Below are positions 52,891 through 64,000 of a stretch of 64,000 bases of DNA, one piece after another. The stretch lies in NCBI RefSeq assembly GCF_047511655.1, contig NC_133395.1, forward strand, positions 69,721,910 through 69,785,909. Direction: 5' to 3'. This stretch comes from Castor canadensis (taxonomy: Eukaryota > Chordata > Mammalia > Rodentia > Castoridae). Numbering within the stretch: the first letter of the stretch is position 1; each line of letters starts with the position of its first letter. Position numbers and translations under genes: made by a program. The notes under the pieces were generated by a model, which made no database searches, was not told the DNA's origin, and saw nothing but the letters and a program-made list of their open reading frames with translations.

Positions 52891-55053
52891 GTGTCAAACT
52901 AAATTAGCAAACGAAATTTCTAGAAGGTTTTTATTTAGAGGACTAAAATAGGAAGTTATGTCTTAGAAATTTGTTAAGTTTACTTTTTCTGTTCACTATC
53001 CTCAGCACACGATTGCTTTGTATTGAAAAATATTTCTGTACTTGCTTCAAAGAATCAGTAATTTGGGGACTTTGGAAATTTGAATTCATTTTAACTTGAC
53101 TATGTGTTCTTACAACTATGGTTTTTCTCATCAGCACTGGTTGTGTTTTGTCCACCCCTTAGTTCCAGAGATCCTTAATTACAGAAAACTACCTGGGGAA
53201 CCTGTAGATAAAGCCAATTGTATTGATGAGGAAGAAAAACACAAATTAATATGCCTAACTTTTGAAGTCTACGACAACTCAGAAAGGCTTTCCCCACACT
53301 TCTTCAAGGCATAGGTAGGTGTAATGTTAGGCAGAATCAAGAGAAGTCATAATTCATTTTAACAATTTAAATCCCCAAAGTGATTTATTTATGAAGCTGG
53401 GTGTATTTTATATGCACCTAATTCAATCATGTAGTGGAAATCACTAGGTGTGAATTTCAGAATGGAAATAAGCACCCACTCTTTGTGTTCATTCAGAAGT
53501 TTTGCATCTCAAGGGGACTGAGCAGCTGTCGTGAAGTCTGATGAGCCCAGTTCCAAGGAGGAGGAAGGAAAAGGGCTTTGGTGGGGTTGGACCCAGGGCA
53601 GCAAGGCTGTTTCTATTTAGGGATCTAGGGAGGGCATTGCCTTCCTGCTTCCCCATGCCTGCTGTGCACATCCCGTATCCACCTCCTAGCCACGCTCAGG
53701 GCTGCAGAGGGACCAGGGCTGCACCTGTCACCAGCTGCTCCCTGTTGTCCAGCCTCCCTCCCAGTGCTGACCTCAGCCTTTGCCCTGACAGCTGGGCACC
53801 CAGTCTTGCCTTCCTCTGCTGTGGCTTCTACAAGGTGGCCAGTGATTAGCAATCTCTTCATCATCCCCACCTTCTATGCAGCCTGTGAGCCAGTGCTGGG
53901 AAACTCACAGGCTGCTTTTGCATCTGTAATCCAGAGGTGATTAAAGTGATGTGTTCAACTTTTACCCCTGGGCTGGGGACACTGTGACAGATCAGCAAAG
54001 CATTGTGTCCATGGAAGAGCTATTTCTTCTTCCCCCACCACTATATGGTGTCATTCTCCAAGTTCTTTTCTCTTCCCTGACCAGGAACGACAATGACAGA
54101 GTAGGACTGTCATGACTGAGGCGAGCGTCACTGGGGAGACACCCATATGTGTTATACCACTAGCTGGCTGCATGTTCCTGGCTGCTATTCAGCTTCCTCA
54201 ATTGCAAAACAAGGAGTTTTAAACAAGTAGTTTCAATTTAAGTGATTTTCTGATTGTGTATTAGGTTCCCAAAATTAAGGCAACATCTCGTACTAATATC
54301 AGCAGCAAGTCTATCTGCTATTTCCACATGGCAATGCTCTCTTCAGTGTAAGGGCAAATAAATTATGAAGTTTTATTTTCCAAGTATTGGTTTTGATAGC
54401 TTTTCCATCATCTTGAGTAGACACTCCTTTGGACTTCCCCAGGTCACTTTAGCTGGGACAGAGAAGGAAGCTTATGGTCGCTGTGGATGTGACTTTAATG
54501 ACCTCAAGCCCATTATTCTCTTGTGCTTAGTTCCCACTGTCACTCAGGCTCAGTCCCTGCCCTTGGTAGTTACCCAGCTGGGCCCTAAGAGCAGAATGCT
54601 TAGAGGCTGGGGCAGATATTTTACCTTCCCCCAATGCTTTCTAGGGTCATCTCTTCTTCCCTCTTTTGTTCATTTCATTAATTTCAGGAACTGCAAATGC
54701 TGGTCCTGGTTCTCCTTCATCAGACAGGAGGAAGTCTGAGTGCTTTCCAAAGCAGTTCCTACAAAGTGGCTCCCACAACTGTGTGTCTGAGTCAAAGCTC
54801 AGGAGAAAATTCTGTTCTCAGTGCCACATCTATTGCCCCAGGAATAATCTATCTCATATCGCACTATAATTCACAACATCTGTTTGCATCCCCTCAAGCA
54901 TCTAGTAGCTTGACCTGTTGGAAAGGACAGGGAATTTGAGACTCAAAGACTTGGAGTTCTAGCTCTATTACATATAAACAGAGACCTTCCTGGTATAGAG
55001 TTTTATAGAAGATCAAGTATGGCAAAGGGTTCTGTGAATTTTAATGCGTTTCC

Positions 55054-55054
<1 letters not shown>
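52891..55054. other. Intergenic stretch, partly GC-rich
   Basis: 53520-53880 is relatively GC-rich but CpG-poor. Open frames there have no splice context or known product. Nothing else is recognised. Confidence 0.5.

Positions 55055-55096
<42 letters not shown>
55055..55096. repeat. (GT)n microsatellite
   Basis: About 20 GT units. Confidence 0.95.
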
Positions 55097-55101
<5 letters not shown>

Positions 55102-55104
55102 AGA

Positions 55105-55345
55105 CTGTGGTGGTTAGGACCATGACTTTTTGGAGTCATACTTCTGTTTAAAGCCAGGCTTTATTCTCACTGGGTCTGTGAGTATGGCTGAGTGACTTTA
55201 ATCTTTTTATACCCCAGCTTCATCATCTGTAAAATGCAGATAACAATATCTATGTTTTAAGATAGCTGAAACATTAAATAAGATAATGTATGTCAAGCAC
55301 TTAGTTTAGTACTTAATATGTTAATAAGTAGTAGTTGCTTTTGTC
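55105..55345 (+). mobile_element. MIR SINE
   Basis: 'gactttttggagtcatactt', 'cttcatcatctgtaaaatgc' and 'taagataatgtatgtcaagc' match MIR in order. Confidence 0.7.
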
Positions 55346-56430
55346 ATCATGATGATTATTTTTATCTTCATTAGAAAGAATTACTGGCGCTTTAGTTGTT
55401 GTCCTGAAAAATGGAACTTTATCAAAGAGGATGGGAGAGGTGGCAGGGGAGGGAAGGACGGGGAAGAGACTTTTAATCTACTTTCTTTTGTTATCCACAT
55501 CAGAACTTTTACCTTTAGAAATAAATGCAAAAATATTGTCTTAGTTATAGTACTTAGAGTGTATGTTTTCCCATAGTTTGAAAATGCACCAATGTCTAGT
55601 GCTTCTTATCTCAGAAATGAATATCATCTCATCTGACCATTGATCCTTGAATCAAACCAAAATTTCTCAGAAAAATCATGGAGGAACCAATGCTTAGAGA
55701 CTGACATCTCAAGGAAAAATTTTTCTTGTGTGAATAACATACTTGATGTAAGTAAGCATTCTGAAAGAAAACATATGAACAAATGAAACTAACTTATGAG
55801 CTTTTGTCAATGTACAAAAAAGCTTTATAATTAGGTGTGATCTTCAGGGTTGTTCAGGGGACTCTCAGAAGCCATAGCCCTGCATTAGCCCCGGGAGATG
55901 CTGCCATTGTGCATCACTTGTGTGTCCACAAGTGGCCCTTCAGAGGAAGGTTAGCTCTCTGAAAATGGAACATTTGCATCTAGTGTAGAGAACATCTTAT
56001 AGTTAATTTTGCTCACCCATCTGTGGCCAGCTGCTGAGTTGGTCCAGGACTGGCTTCTCTAGGGTCACCTCTGCTAGCATGCTTGTCTTTGCTCTTTGTG
56101 ATCTCTTTGATTAACAGAACTATTCTCAAAGCAGTCACAGAAATCAAGAGAACAAGTGAAAGAGTGCAAGTACTCTTGAGACACACTCTTCTGCTGTATT
56201 CTGTTGTTGAAAGCAATAAAATGGAAAGTCAATCTGGGTAGAGAAAAGAGGAAATGGACTCCACCTCTTGATAAGAGAATGTACAAAATCATCTTGCAGA
56301 GAGTGTAGAAATAGGAGAAGTGAAGGATCACAGCCATTGTTTGCAATCCGTTACATACGGTGTAACTGCTGTGCTGCTCTCTAAATAAGCTGTAGTCATT
56401 TATGTGCCCACTTGCAGTGTGTGACTTTCT
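55346..56430. other. Intergenic stretch without recognised feature
   Basis: The antisense open stretches at 56013-56472 lack any splice context or recognisable product. Confidence 0.5.
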
Positions 56431-56434
56431 GTTC

Positions 56435-57240
56435 CAGCACATTCTTGCCAACATTTGATAGAAAATAGTCATTTCTTCTATACATCTGATAATAATAAGG
56501 TAAGTGGTATCCTGTTGTTAAATTTTTCATTTTCTTATACTAAGGTTGAGCATATCTTTATACATTTATTAGCCATTTGTGGTTTTTTTCTGAGAATTAC
56601 TGATTCTAGACATTTTTCTCTTGGAATATTTAACTTGGTTTGGCTGACTTTTGTGAATCTTTTTGTATACTTTAATTAAGTGCCATTTCACCTCAAAGTT
56701 TTCTCTCATTCATTTGTTCTTTTAACTTTGCATGTGATGTCCTTTTCCATCACATTCAAAAAATTCATTTTTGCAGGGGCAAAAATGAATTTTTTATGTA
56801 GTATAATGTGTAAATATTTTCTTTTATGAGTTGTGCTTTTTGTGATTTTTAAGCTAGTGTCAGTTTCAGGATGTTTAATATGTCATATCAAGTGTGCATT
56901 TCCTGTTTAGTTTTTAACACATCTTGGATTTATTTCTATGTATGGTGTGAGGGCAGGGATATGATTTTCCTACTATGTGGTAAGCCAGTATTCACAACCC
57001 ACTTTTTGAAGAGTTCATCTTTTCCTGCTGGTATATGGTGACATCTCTATCATATCCCAAGACCCCATGGATGAATGAGACCATTTCTAGATCTCTGAAA
57101 GTTCTATTGACTTCGTTGTTTGTTGCAGCACCCCAAATTTGCTTTTTTATTTGTGATGACTTTGAAAGTGGACCAGCTTCAAAAAAAAAGTATACTTCTT
57201 TCTGTTAGCTTTCAAGATTGCCTAGCCACTTGTGTATCTG
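56435..57240 (-). mobile_element. Old L1 ORF2 fragment, antisense
   Basis: 'cattcttgccaacatttgat', 'gagcatatctttatacattt' and 'acatcttggatttatttcta' follow antisense L1 ORF2 C-terminal text. No open frame remains. Confidence 0.65.
56758..56795. repeat. Perfect 17-bp inverted repeat, 4-nt loop
   Basis: Arm AAAAAATTCATTTTTGC (56758-56774), loop AGGG, then its exact reverse complement (56779-56795). It lies in the old L1 fragment. Confidence 0.95.
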
Positions 57241-57640
57241 TATTCTTCATATGAATTTTGTATAGACTAGAATTTTCTTTAAAAATGTACTTCGCCTTTA
57301 TCTTCCCCACTCTGAAATGCAGTAGCTTGCACACCTAACAAATGGTGTTTTCACTAGGTGTATAAAGCTAACTCCCCTAAATTCATGGTCATTCCTAGAC
57401 AAGGGAACATGTGCCCTGTGGAATTATATTCTACTTCAGGATTATATTTGCTTCAGTGCCTCTAATTCTGATAGAAACATTTTTCTGTTTTTCAGTGTTC
57501 CTGAAGAGGCAGAATAATGCTATTAATGCAGAATTTTTAAAACTGTAGGAAAATTTCATTAAAAACTACCCTGAAGCCCATTTTTAATTAGCACTCTAGT
57601 ACTTTTTGAGTACTAAAAACCTCAGACATAATGCCTCATC
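57241..57640. other. Intergenic stretch without recognised feature
   Basis: AT-rich, nothing I can name. Confidence 0.5.
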
Positions 57641-57790
57641 CCAGATGTCTCAGAATTTAGCCTTGTCACTTATTCATTCAGCAAATATTTTCTAAGGTCC
57701 TATTACATAGCTGTTATTGTCTCCAGGGATAGACTGGATTACTCATGGAAGAGAAGAGACAATGATTATTTTTATTTCATAGACTAAGGA
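57640..57790 (+). mobile_element. L2-like fragment
   Basis: 'cattcagcaaatattttcta' and 'ggtcctattacatagctgtt' are L2-type sense text. Confidence 0.5.
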
Positions 57791-58795
57791 ACAAAGGCAC
57801 AAGAAGAAAAGTCTGTTTAGTTAATTTGATTCAATACCAGTTACATCTTCTGAGTGCTTGCAGGGATTTTATGGCAGACTGTAGTGTGATATGTTAACTG
57901 CTTTGGGATGTCAGTACAGAAGATAAGGAAGAGAGGCATTCCCCTCAAAGCTGACCATGTCTTTGGCCCTTGTGCCTACATCAGCTAGCACAGCCAGTGT
58001 TAGTTGAATAAAATTTTTTTGGTGTACTCACCAATCTAGGCCTGTTCTCTACTAGATGATTAGAATCCCTTGGGCTTTTATTTTAAAATCTATTCATATA
58101 ATGCACTAAAATCACCCTTTGATCCCAGAATCTTTTGATTATATGGGAATATGGATTTTGCTACAGAACATGCAAGCCTTTTTCTTGGTACTAAGAAGAA
58201 AAATATTTTCTTAGTAACAGAAAACTTATCTCATAAATCCATATACTTACATTATTTGATAAACTTGGAACTCAGTTCACAGGTATTTAAAAAAACCAGA
58301 AAACCCAAGTAAGTTTGGTGTTTCCTATGTTTGGATTCTATTTTGGATTTAGATTAAAATTCCATCTGTATTTCCTAGATTCCCTTTATGATATTTGTCA
58401 TGGGACTTTAAAGAATGTTCAGTTGGATGTAGATGATGTGACACAGCTGGGGAAATCAGGACCTATATCTGTCTTGGAAAATGCATGAACTATTCAAGTT
58501 AGTTGTTACCAATTTGATAAATTTTTATTGAGAATTAGCCATGAATCTAGCACCATTTTGAGGAAGAAGTATAATGAGGTAAAATAAAAAGAAACCACAA
58601 ACAAATACATCAAGGTAATTCCATCCTTCAAAGAACACCTTGTAGTTCTGCTGAGAGTCAAACAAAAATTCAGTAAGCAGCAAATAAGATAACATAAAAC
58701 ATAAGCCATTGTACCTTATAAAATATTGGTATGAGGGGAGGAAACAGTAAGTGACAGGAACCATGAGAGGAAATAGGACAGGATTATGGGATTTA
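57791..58795. other. Intergenic stretch without recognised feature
   Basis: AT-rich, no exon or clear repeat. Confidence 0.5.
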
Positions 58796-58799
58796 CAGT

Positions 58800-59010
58800 C
58801 AAATAAATCTTGTTATGAAATTCGAGTTCTACTATCACTAAGTAGACATGTAACCTAGGCCAGTGACTTAAACTATAAACCTGTTTTTTATTTGTGAAAC
58901 TGGGGTATTTATGACCTTCTTCCCAGGTTATTACAAATAAAAGACAAGAATATGCATTTCATTTGTAAAGCACAAATGCTTGCAACATAGGGGACTCAAT
59001 AAGGAAAACT
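58800..59010 (+). mobile_element. MIR SINE
   Basis: 'gaaattcgagttctactatc', 'gacatgtaacctaggccagt' and 'catttgtaaagcacaaatgc' resemble MIR. Confidence 0.5.
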
Positions 59011-59094
59011 ACTTTTATGATTAATAAAATCAAAGGAACTGTGTTCAACTACACTTACCAGAAACATAGTTACGAATTATCATAGAAAACAATC

Positions 59095-59285
59095 CCTAAC
59101 TTCCATGTGATAGACATTTTGCTAAGTATGTCCCATGCATTTTCTGACACAACGCTTACACCAATTGTAAGATAAGTATTATCACTTCCATTTTCTAACA
59201 GAAAAGTCAAACATCCATAAAAGTTGATTAGGTATTCTAAACTTTCACAACTAGTGTAATCTGGGTTTAAATAGGCCCTACATGT
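59095..59285 (+). mobile_element. L2/MIR-like fragment
   Basis: 'catgcattttctgacacaac' and 'gataagtattatcacttcca' match the same old-repeat type as 37070-37220. Confidence 0.45.
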
Positions 59286-60299
59286 GATAGACATTAGGCA
59301 AGTTTAATCCACATTCAGGGTCAGAATTTGTTCTCTGAAATTTGAATGCTGCCATTGCTGTTATGAACATATTTAGCCGACCTTTGGACTTGAATTTTCA
59401 GAATGAATATTATTTCACAGAACAAAATCTTATTCTACAGAGCCAGCTTGATAATGGACTGTAGTGTATGTTCTGTAGTGCAGTTGGATATTGAAGCATA
59501 GCCTGGCCGTCTGTGGCTATTGCTGACCTCAGCTTCCTGGTTCAGACCCTAGACCACAGTCTGCAAAGGCCTGCTCTGAGGACCCCAGGGCTCTCCATAC
59601 CAGTGCTCCTCTTAGCCTGCCAGAGGTATCTGGTCAGGCCATCAATGAGATAAGAAACAATGAAGAAAGCTCTACATGTAGAGAAGAACTAGAAACCTTG
59701 TCCAGAAAGCACATTAAGATGGGAAAATCAAATCAACTCCATGAAAGACTACTATAAAAAGGAAACAGAAATACAATAAAACCATTTCAGCTAGTGAATA
59801 TTCTTCTTCTATAACCAACAATGAAGTGGAAGAAAACTGTTAACAAATTCCTCCAAATTGAATTAATATTCTCTTATAAGTCTTTTGGGATATTAGAAAT
59901 ATCTGCAGTCAAAAATTCTAAAACCAAGAACAGATAAAACAGGCAATTTGCAGGAAGCCTATAAGTTACTAAGCTCAGAAAGAAATTCAAGAATAAACCT
60001 AAAGTGGGCAAGAGAAAGCAAAGTTAAATGGAAGTCTGATAATGGACATTAAGGTAGGAAAACAGACCAAAAAAAAAAAAAAAAGTACAAAGGATGAGAA
60101 GAAAAGTGATGTGATCAGTAGGCAAAGAAGATCCAGTACCTTTATAATAAAGTTTCTGAAGAAGAAAAATTTAAAAAAACGGAAAGGAACTAATATTTAA
60201 AGCTATAACAAAATATATTATTCTACAAATAAAAAGAAAACATAAGTCTTCTTACTAAAAAGGCTGACCAGGTCCCAGAATTTAACCTGGAAATGATTT
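59286..60299. other. Intergenic stretch, A-rich, unassigned
   Basis: A-rich text from 59640 on may be old L1 but I cannot place it. A poly-A run is at 60069-60085. Confidence 0.4.
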
Positions 60300-60640
60300 T
60301 CAATGTCAAAGAGAAACCTGTGCTCTCCTGTTTACTGCAGTGTTATAATGCCAAGACCTGGAATCAACCTAAGTGTCCATCAGCTGTTGAATGGTTAAAG
60401 AAAATGTGTACATATATACAACAGAGGACCATTCAGCCATATAAAAGAATGAAATCTCATTTATGACATCATGGATGGAAATGAAAGACATTATATGAAG
60501 TGAAATAAGTTAGACAGAAAAATGCTGCATTATGTGTCAATTAAAAACAAAATGAGAAAAATGTCTTTCAAATTGAAAGCTAAATCTGATCCTATACCAT
60601 ATACATGGAACATATAAAGTATCTCTGTCTCAAGCTGAAT
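60300..60640 (+). mobile_element. Old L1 ORF2 C-terminal fragment, sense
   Basis: 'caacctaagtgtccatcagc', 'gaccattcagccatataaaa' and 'tgaaataagttagacagaaa' are the recognisable sense text of the L1 ORF2 end. Confidence 0.7.
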
Positions 60641-60719
60641 TGGCAGACCACGGGCTTTTTAGACCCACTCGTGCTAATTCCCTACAGAACTACTCAGAGT
60701 GAATTGTGTTTTGTTGTCG

Positions 60720-61290
60720 GGTCTTTATATAGGATTTATTAAGACTTCTCTTCTATTGCCAAGTTTTTTTTAAATTACAAATGCATGTTGAATTTTTATT
60801 TAACATTTTTCTGTATGAGTTGAGATTATCACATGATTTTATCCCTTAAACTATTTTAATGTTGAATAATATTAATTGATTTTTTTCTGCTAAATCAATT
60901 TTGCATTCCTTGGATAAATCTAAAAAATGTATTTAATTTTCTTTATTCTGAATTTATTATGACAGTTTATGCATTTGTTTTTATAGGTATAATTATCTTT
61001 TTCCCTGCCCTTGTTATGTATTGCTCTAATGGTTTATCTAGGCTCTTAAAGGAATTGAGGGATAAATTCTCTTTCCTTATTCTGAGAGATAATATATAAA
61101 AGATTAAAATGATTCATTCTTTAAGCATTTGATGGAAATCACCAGGCTGTTTTTTTGTTGGTTGGGGCCTAGTTTTCTTTTTTTTTTTTTAAAGGTAATT
61201 TTAATCATGGGAGGATTTAAATGAGGATTCAATTTCTATTTCTTCTAGAGTCAGTTTTGGTAAGTTCTATTTCTTAAGAATTTATTTCAT
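60720..61290 (-). mobile_element. Old L1 ORF2 RT-region fragment, antisense
   Basis: 'aatcaattttgcattccttg', 'gcatttgtttttataggtat' and related text match the antisense L1 RT region. The neighbouring fragment at 60300 is in the opposite orientation. Confidence 0.6.
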
Positions 61291-61349
61291 CTAAGATTTA
61301 AAATGTACTAGAAAGTTTGTTGTGATATTCTCTTGATATCGCTTAAATA

Positions 61350-61812
61350 GCTGGAACATCTGTAGTTGTGATAGTCAATCCTGATTGTCAGTCTGATTGG
61401 ATTGTGCGATGCCCAGGAGACTAGTAAAGTACCCCTCTGGGTGTCTGGGATGGGGCATTTCCAGAGAGAATTAACTAAGAGAGGAAGACTCGCCCTGAAT
61501 GTGGGTGACACCATCCCATAGGCTGGGGGCTCAAAAGGAATGAAAAGAGAAAAAGAGAATACCTACTAACACAGGCATTCTCTTTTCTTGCTAACTGTCC
61601 ACTTCTTTGCTGCCATATGGAACCATCGTTGCTCCTCCATTCCCTCTCTGCCTTGATGCTGTGTCTCACCACAGCCCAGAGCCAATGGAGCCTGCTGATC
61701 ATACTGACACCTCTGAAACAGTAAGCCAAAGTAAGTCTTTTCTCCCTTTCAGTACTTCTCTCAGGAATTTTGTTACAGCAAGGATATGTCTGAATAACAC
61801 ACTAATGCAGTA
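61350..61812 (+). mobile_element. Dispersed rodent repeat, class unresolved
   Basis: 'tgtcagtctgattggattgt', 'gactcgccctgaatgtgggt' and the end 'tgtctgaataacacactaat' match an interspersed family that I recognise by sight but cannot name safely. Confidence 0.5.
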
Positions 61813-61929
61813 GCGATGTCCACTTTTTTATCCCTAATATTAATATTTATTAGCTCATATTTTCACATTCTTTAGCTTCTTCTTACTTGATCTTACCAAA
61901 GATTATCCTATTTCATTAGTGGTTTGTTG

Positions 61930-62338
61930 TTGTTGTTATGGTACTGGGGTTAGAACTCAGGGCTTCACACTTGCTCAGCAGGTGCCCTACTGCTTGAGAC
62001 ATGGCTTCAGCCCTTTCTGCTCTGGTTATTTTGGAGATAGGGTCTCTCTGTTTGCCTAGGCTGGTCTGGATTGTGGGCCTTACATCTTAGCTTCCTCCTG
62101 TAGCTGGGATGATAGGCCTGCACCTCCATGCATAGCTTATTTCCATTGAGATAGGCTCTTACAAACTTTCTTTGCCCAGACTGGCTAGAAACTGCCATCC
62201 TCCCAATCTTAGCCTCCCACGTAGCTATTGATTGAGAAGGGTCTCACAAACTTTTTGCCTGAGGTGGCCTAAAACCACAATCCTCTGGATCTCAACCTCC
62301 CAGGTAACTAGGATTACTGGCATGAGCCACAAGTGCCT
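61930..62338 (-). mobile_element. Composite SINE with three B1-like monomers, antisense
   Basis: The antisense tRNA-like unit (61940-62015, 'ggttagaactcagggcttca') is followed by three antisense B1-like monomers (about 62030-62130, 62145-62215 and 62235-62338), ending 'ctggcatgagccacaagtgc'. Confidence 0.85.
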
Positions 62339-62419
62339 ATCTATTTTATTAGGGTTTTTAAGGTACCAAGTTTTGTCTTTGGTGTTTCTCTGCATTTTTC
62401 TATAACATTAAATCAGCTC

Positions 62420-62545
62420 TGTATTAATTCTCAATGCTGTGTAACAAATGACTGCAAACTGAGCAGTTTGAATGACATCATTTATTATCTTAAATCTGAG
62501 AATACATTACTCAGCCCAGGGTAAGGTATGGATTGCTCGGATCAG
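62420..62545 (+). mobile_element. Old dispersed repeat, related to 17565-18010
   Basis: 'ctcaatgctgtgtaacaaat' and 'gcagtttgaatgacatcatt' parallel the start of the 17.57 kb copy. Confidence 0.45.
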
Positions 62546-63099
62546 GGTAGAACCATGCTTAAATGAAGGTGCTAGCAATAGGTAGCTGTTAGACATCAAC
62601 AGTGGGGATATCCAAAGGAAACCTGAAATGGAAGATTCATCGGGGCCTTCAGTGCTTGAGGGGGAAAAATGTTAGGTAACAGGTAAATCTGGCTATGAGC
62701 CAAGGAAATGTAAGTGTGTGTTGGTACATGCCTAGCAACCCATTGTTCTCTAGAGCTGAAACAACCAGATGCAAAGAAATTACACTCCATCCTTCCAGTT
62801 ACTGAAAACAAAGGTAAAGACTTCCAAAGTCCACTGCCCAGGATCTAGTTCAAACTGGTTGGAGTGACCAAAATTTACCTTTGGGCCATTAACATGTTAT
62901 TTGGATCTAGTTGTAACTGCAGATTTTCTTTCCCCACTGGTTTTCTTAGGTGATCATGGGAAATCAATGCACCAAATGATTCTTGAGGCATGCCATAATT
63001 CTTGTACAACTTCCATGTCAATCACTCCCCATAGGCTGGTCCCAGGGAGGGAGTTAAAACTCCAAGCCCTTCATACCTCAAAAAAAAAAAACCTGTGCT
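62546..63099. other. Intergenic stretch without recognised feature
   Basis: Nothing recognised. A poly-A run is at 63079-63091. Confidence 0.45.
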
Positions 63100-63240
63100 A
63101 GGATAGAGCATATCATCTGCAAATAGGAACAATTTGACCTGTTTCTTCTCTATTTGAATCCCTTGTATTTCTTTTTCCTGTCCTGCTGCTCTGGCTAGGA
63201 ATTCCAGCACTGTGTCAAATAAGAGTGGAGAGAGTGGACA
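63100..63240 (-). pseudogene. L1 ORF2 RT fragment, antisense, cut by ERV
   Basis: The minus strand encodes [20 protein letters not shown], which contains the catalytic FADD motif of LINE-1 reverse transcriptase. The upstream part of the frame is cut off where the ERV starts at 63241. Confidence 0.85.
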
Positions 63241-63580
63241 TGTTGCAGGAGGGCTCAGAGACTGAGGGGGCACCAAAACTTTTGGGAAGCAAGTTTATTA
63301 AGCAAACCAAGAGCAACTCAGTGGACTCGTGTCCAAAGGCTGAGCCCTGAGAACAAAGGGGCTTTCCTTATATACCATTTAGAGCAGTTTACAGAAACAT
63401 GTGTGTGGGGGGGTACAGCTTGTCCCATACATTATCACATGTTATTTCATTGGTTGTTTTAACCTCTGGGGTGACATGGCCCTCCTCTGGTCTCCAGGTA
63501 ACAATCCCCAACTCTGGTTTTCCTTTGTTTCACTGTAACACTCATTAATCTCTCTTTCCCCTCCCTGTCTTGCTGTCACA
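63241..63580 (-). mobile_element. ERV 3' LTR (340 bp)
   Basis: Minus-strand reading: starts TGTGACAGCAAG, has TATATAAGG (63370-63378), AATAAA (63296-63301) and ends CCTGCAACA. With TG...CA ends, a TATA box and a polyadenylation signal in order, this is a complete LTR. Confidence 0.8.
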
Positions 63581-63591
63581 TTCCCCCTCTT
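63581..63591 (-). other. ERV polypurine tract
   Basis: The minus strand reads AAAGAGGGGGAA immediately before the LTR start, supporting its identity as the 3' LTR. Confidence 0.7.
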
Positions 63592-64000
63592 TGATGCTTG
63601 GACCAACTTCTGGATCAAAGAGCATCATCTTGATAGGGACCACAGTACCGGGGGATTAGGCAGAGTAACACCAGGCATGCTTTTAAGACAAGGAATGTTG
63701 TCCCTATTAAGGTCTTGAATCCACCTGGGTTGAGAACCAGCTCCTAATAGGTCATGGGACTTTATCCCTTTCAGGTCTGCACAGGGACATGGGCAAGCTC
63801 TTTATCTTGTTGGTAATCTCTTTAATTACTTTTTCTCATCATCAACCTGTGAACAGCGGTTACTCAGATTGAGATTAAGTGCTACTGTAGCCAGCGGGTG
63901 AGGCTTCGTGAGATTGGAAGCCCCCACCACTGAGTCGCCTGAGTAGCACCATTGTAAAACTTCTCTCCCAAGCAGATCAAGTCCCTACTGGGGTGGAGAA

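Larger units (their letters stand above)
63241..64000 (-). mobile_element. Second ERV, antisense, truncated by window edge
   Basis: A 3' LTR (63241-63580) and polypurine tract (63581-63591), then an internal region running to the window edge. The last 400 bp, read on the minus strand, look like a damaged 3' end of an ERV coding region, perhaps the envelope transmembrane part, with stops and shifts. It interrupts an L1 ORF2 fragment. Its LTR is unlike the one at 22-28 kb. Confidence 0.75.

Noticed and set aside
53520..53880. GC-rich stretch with frames of about 80-100 codons on both strands, possibly an exon or promoter.
   Set aside because: CpG-poor, no consistent splice sites, no recognisable product.
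1..64000. CRISPR arrays, operons, phage or other bacterial-type systems.
   Set aside because: No regularly spaced direct repeats or prokaryotic gene structure. The window is a mammalian gene with transposons.

Overview
The window is vertebrate nuclear DNA, almost certainly mammalian and most likely rodent. It is AT-rich and repeat-dense, and its only host gene is split into short exons with GT/AG splice sites. The many young SINEs join B1-like dimers to a tRNA-like unit (a 'ctggaggtgtggctcaagtg' type head). From memory I associate that composite SINE with beaver (Castor) or its relatives. This species guess is an inference; mammal and rodent are much firmer.

Host gene: eight exons on the + strand (149-37820) encode the middle and C-terminal part of SOHLH2, a germ-cell basic helix-loop-helix transcription factor. 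The 5' exons lie before base 1. Splice phases agree across every junction and the coding sequence ends at TAA 37818-37820. The intron between exons 4 and 5 of this window is 26.4 kb and falls inside the DNA-binding domain. One coding segment expected between exons 6 and 7 survives only as a frameshifted remnant near 31845-31940. After about 38.65 kb I see no host gene. By remembered synteny this would be the gap between SOHLH2 and DCLK1.

Mobile DNA: (a) an old minus-strand L1 (about 8.1-17.45 kb) is interrupted by SINEs and by a younger L1 (10434-15835). The younger copy keeps its 5' UTR and 3' end but has lost the reverse transcriptase core by an in-frame deletion, and carries frameshifted ORF1. 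(b) An old plus-strand L1 (about 18.77-28.57 kb) is interrupted by an antisense class I endogenous retrovirus (21984-28222) with three LTRs, two primer-binding-site/leader copies and an inverted LTR fragment, all within one 5-bp target duplication. (c) A 5'-truncated L1 (29016-29970) has a perfect 16-bp target duplication. (d) Older L1, L2, MIR and MER5-like fragments are spread throughout. (e) A second antisense ERV starts at 63241 and runs off the right edge.

How the parts relate: only SOHLH2 appears to be a working protein gene. The rest is intronic or intergenic transposon sediment. The most interesting points are the rearranged provirus, the RT-deleted L1 whose endonuclease and C-terminal parts stay in one frame, and the apparent loss of one SOHLH2 exon. 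No CRISPR, operon, phage or bacterial-type system is present.
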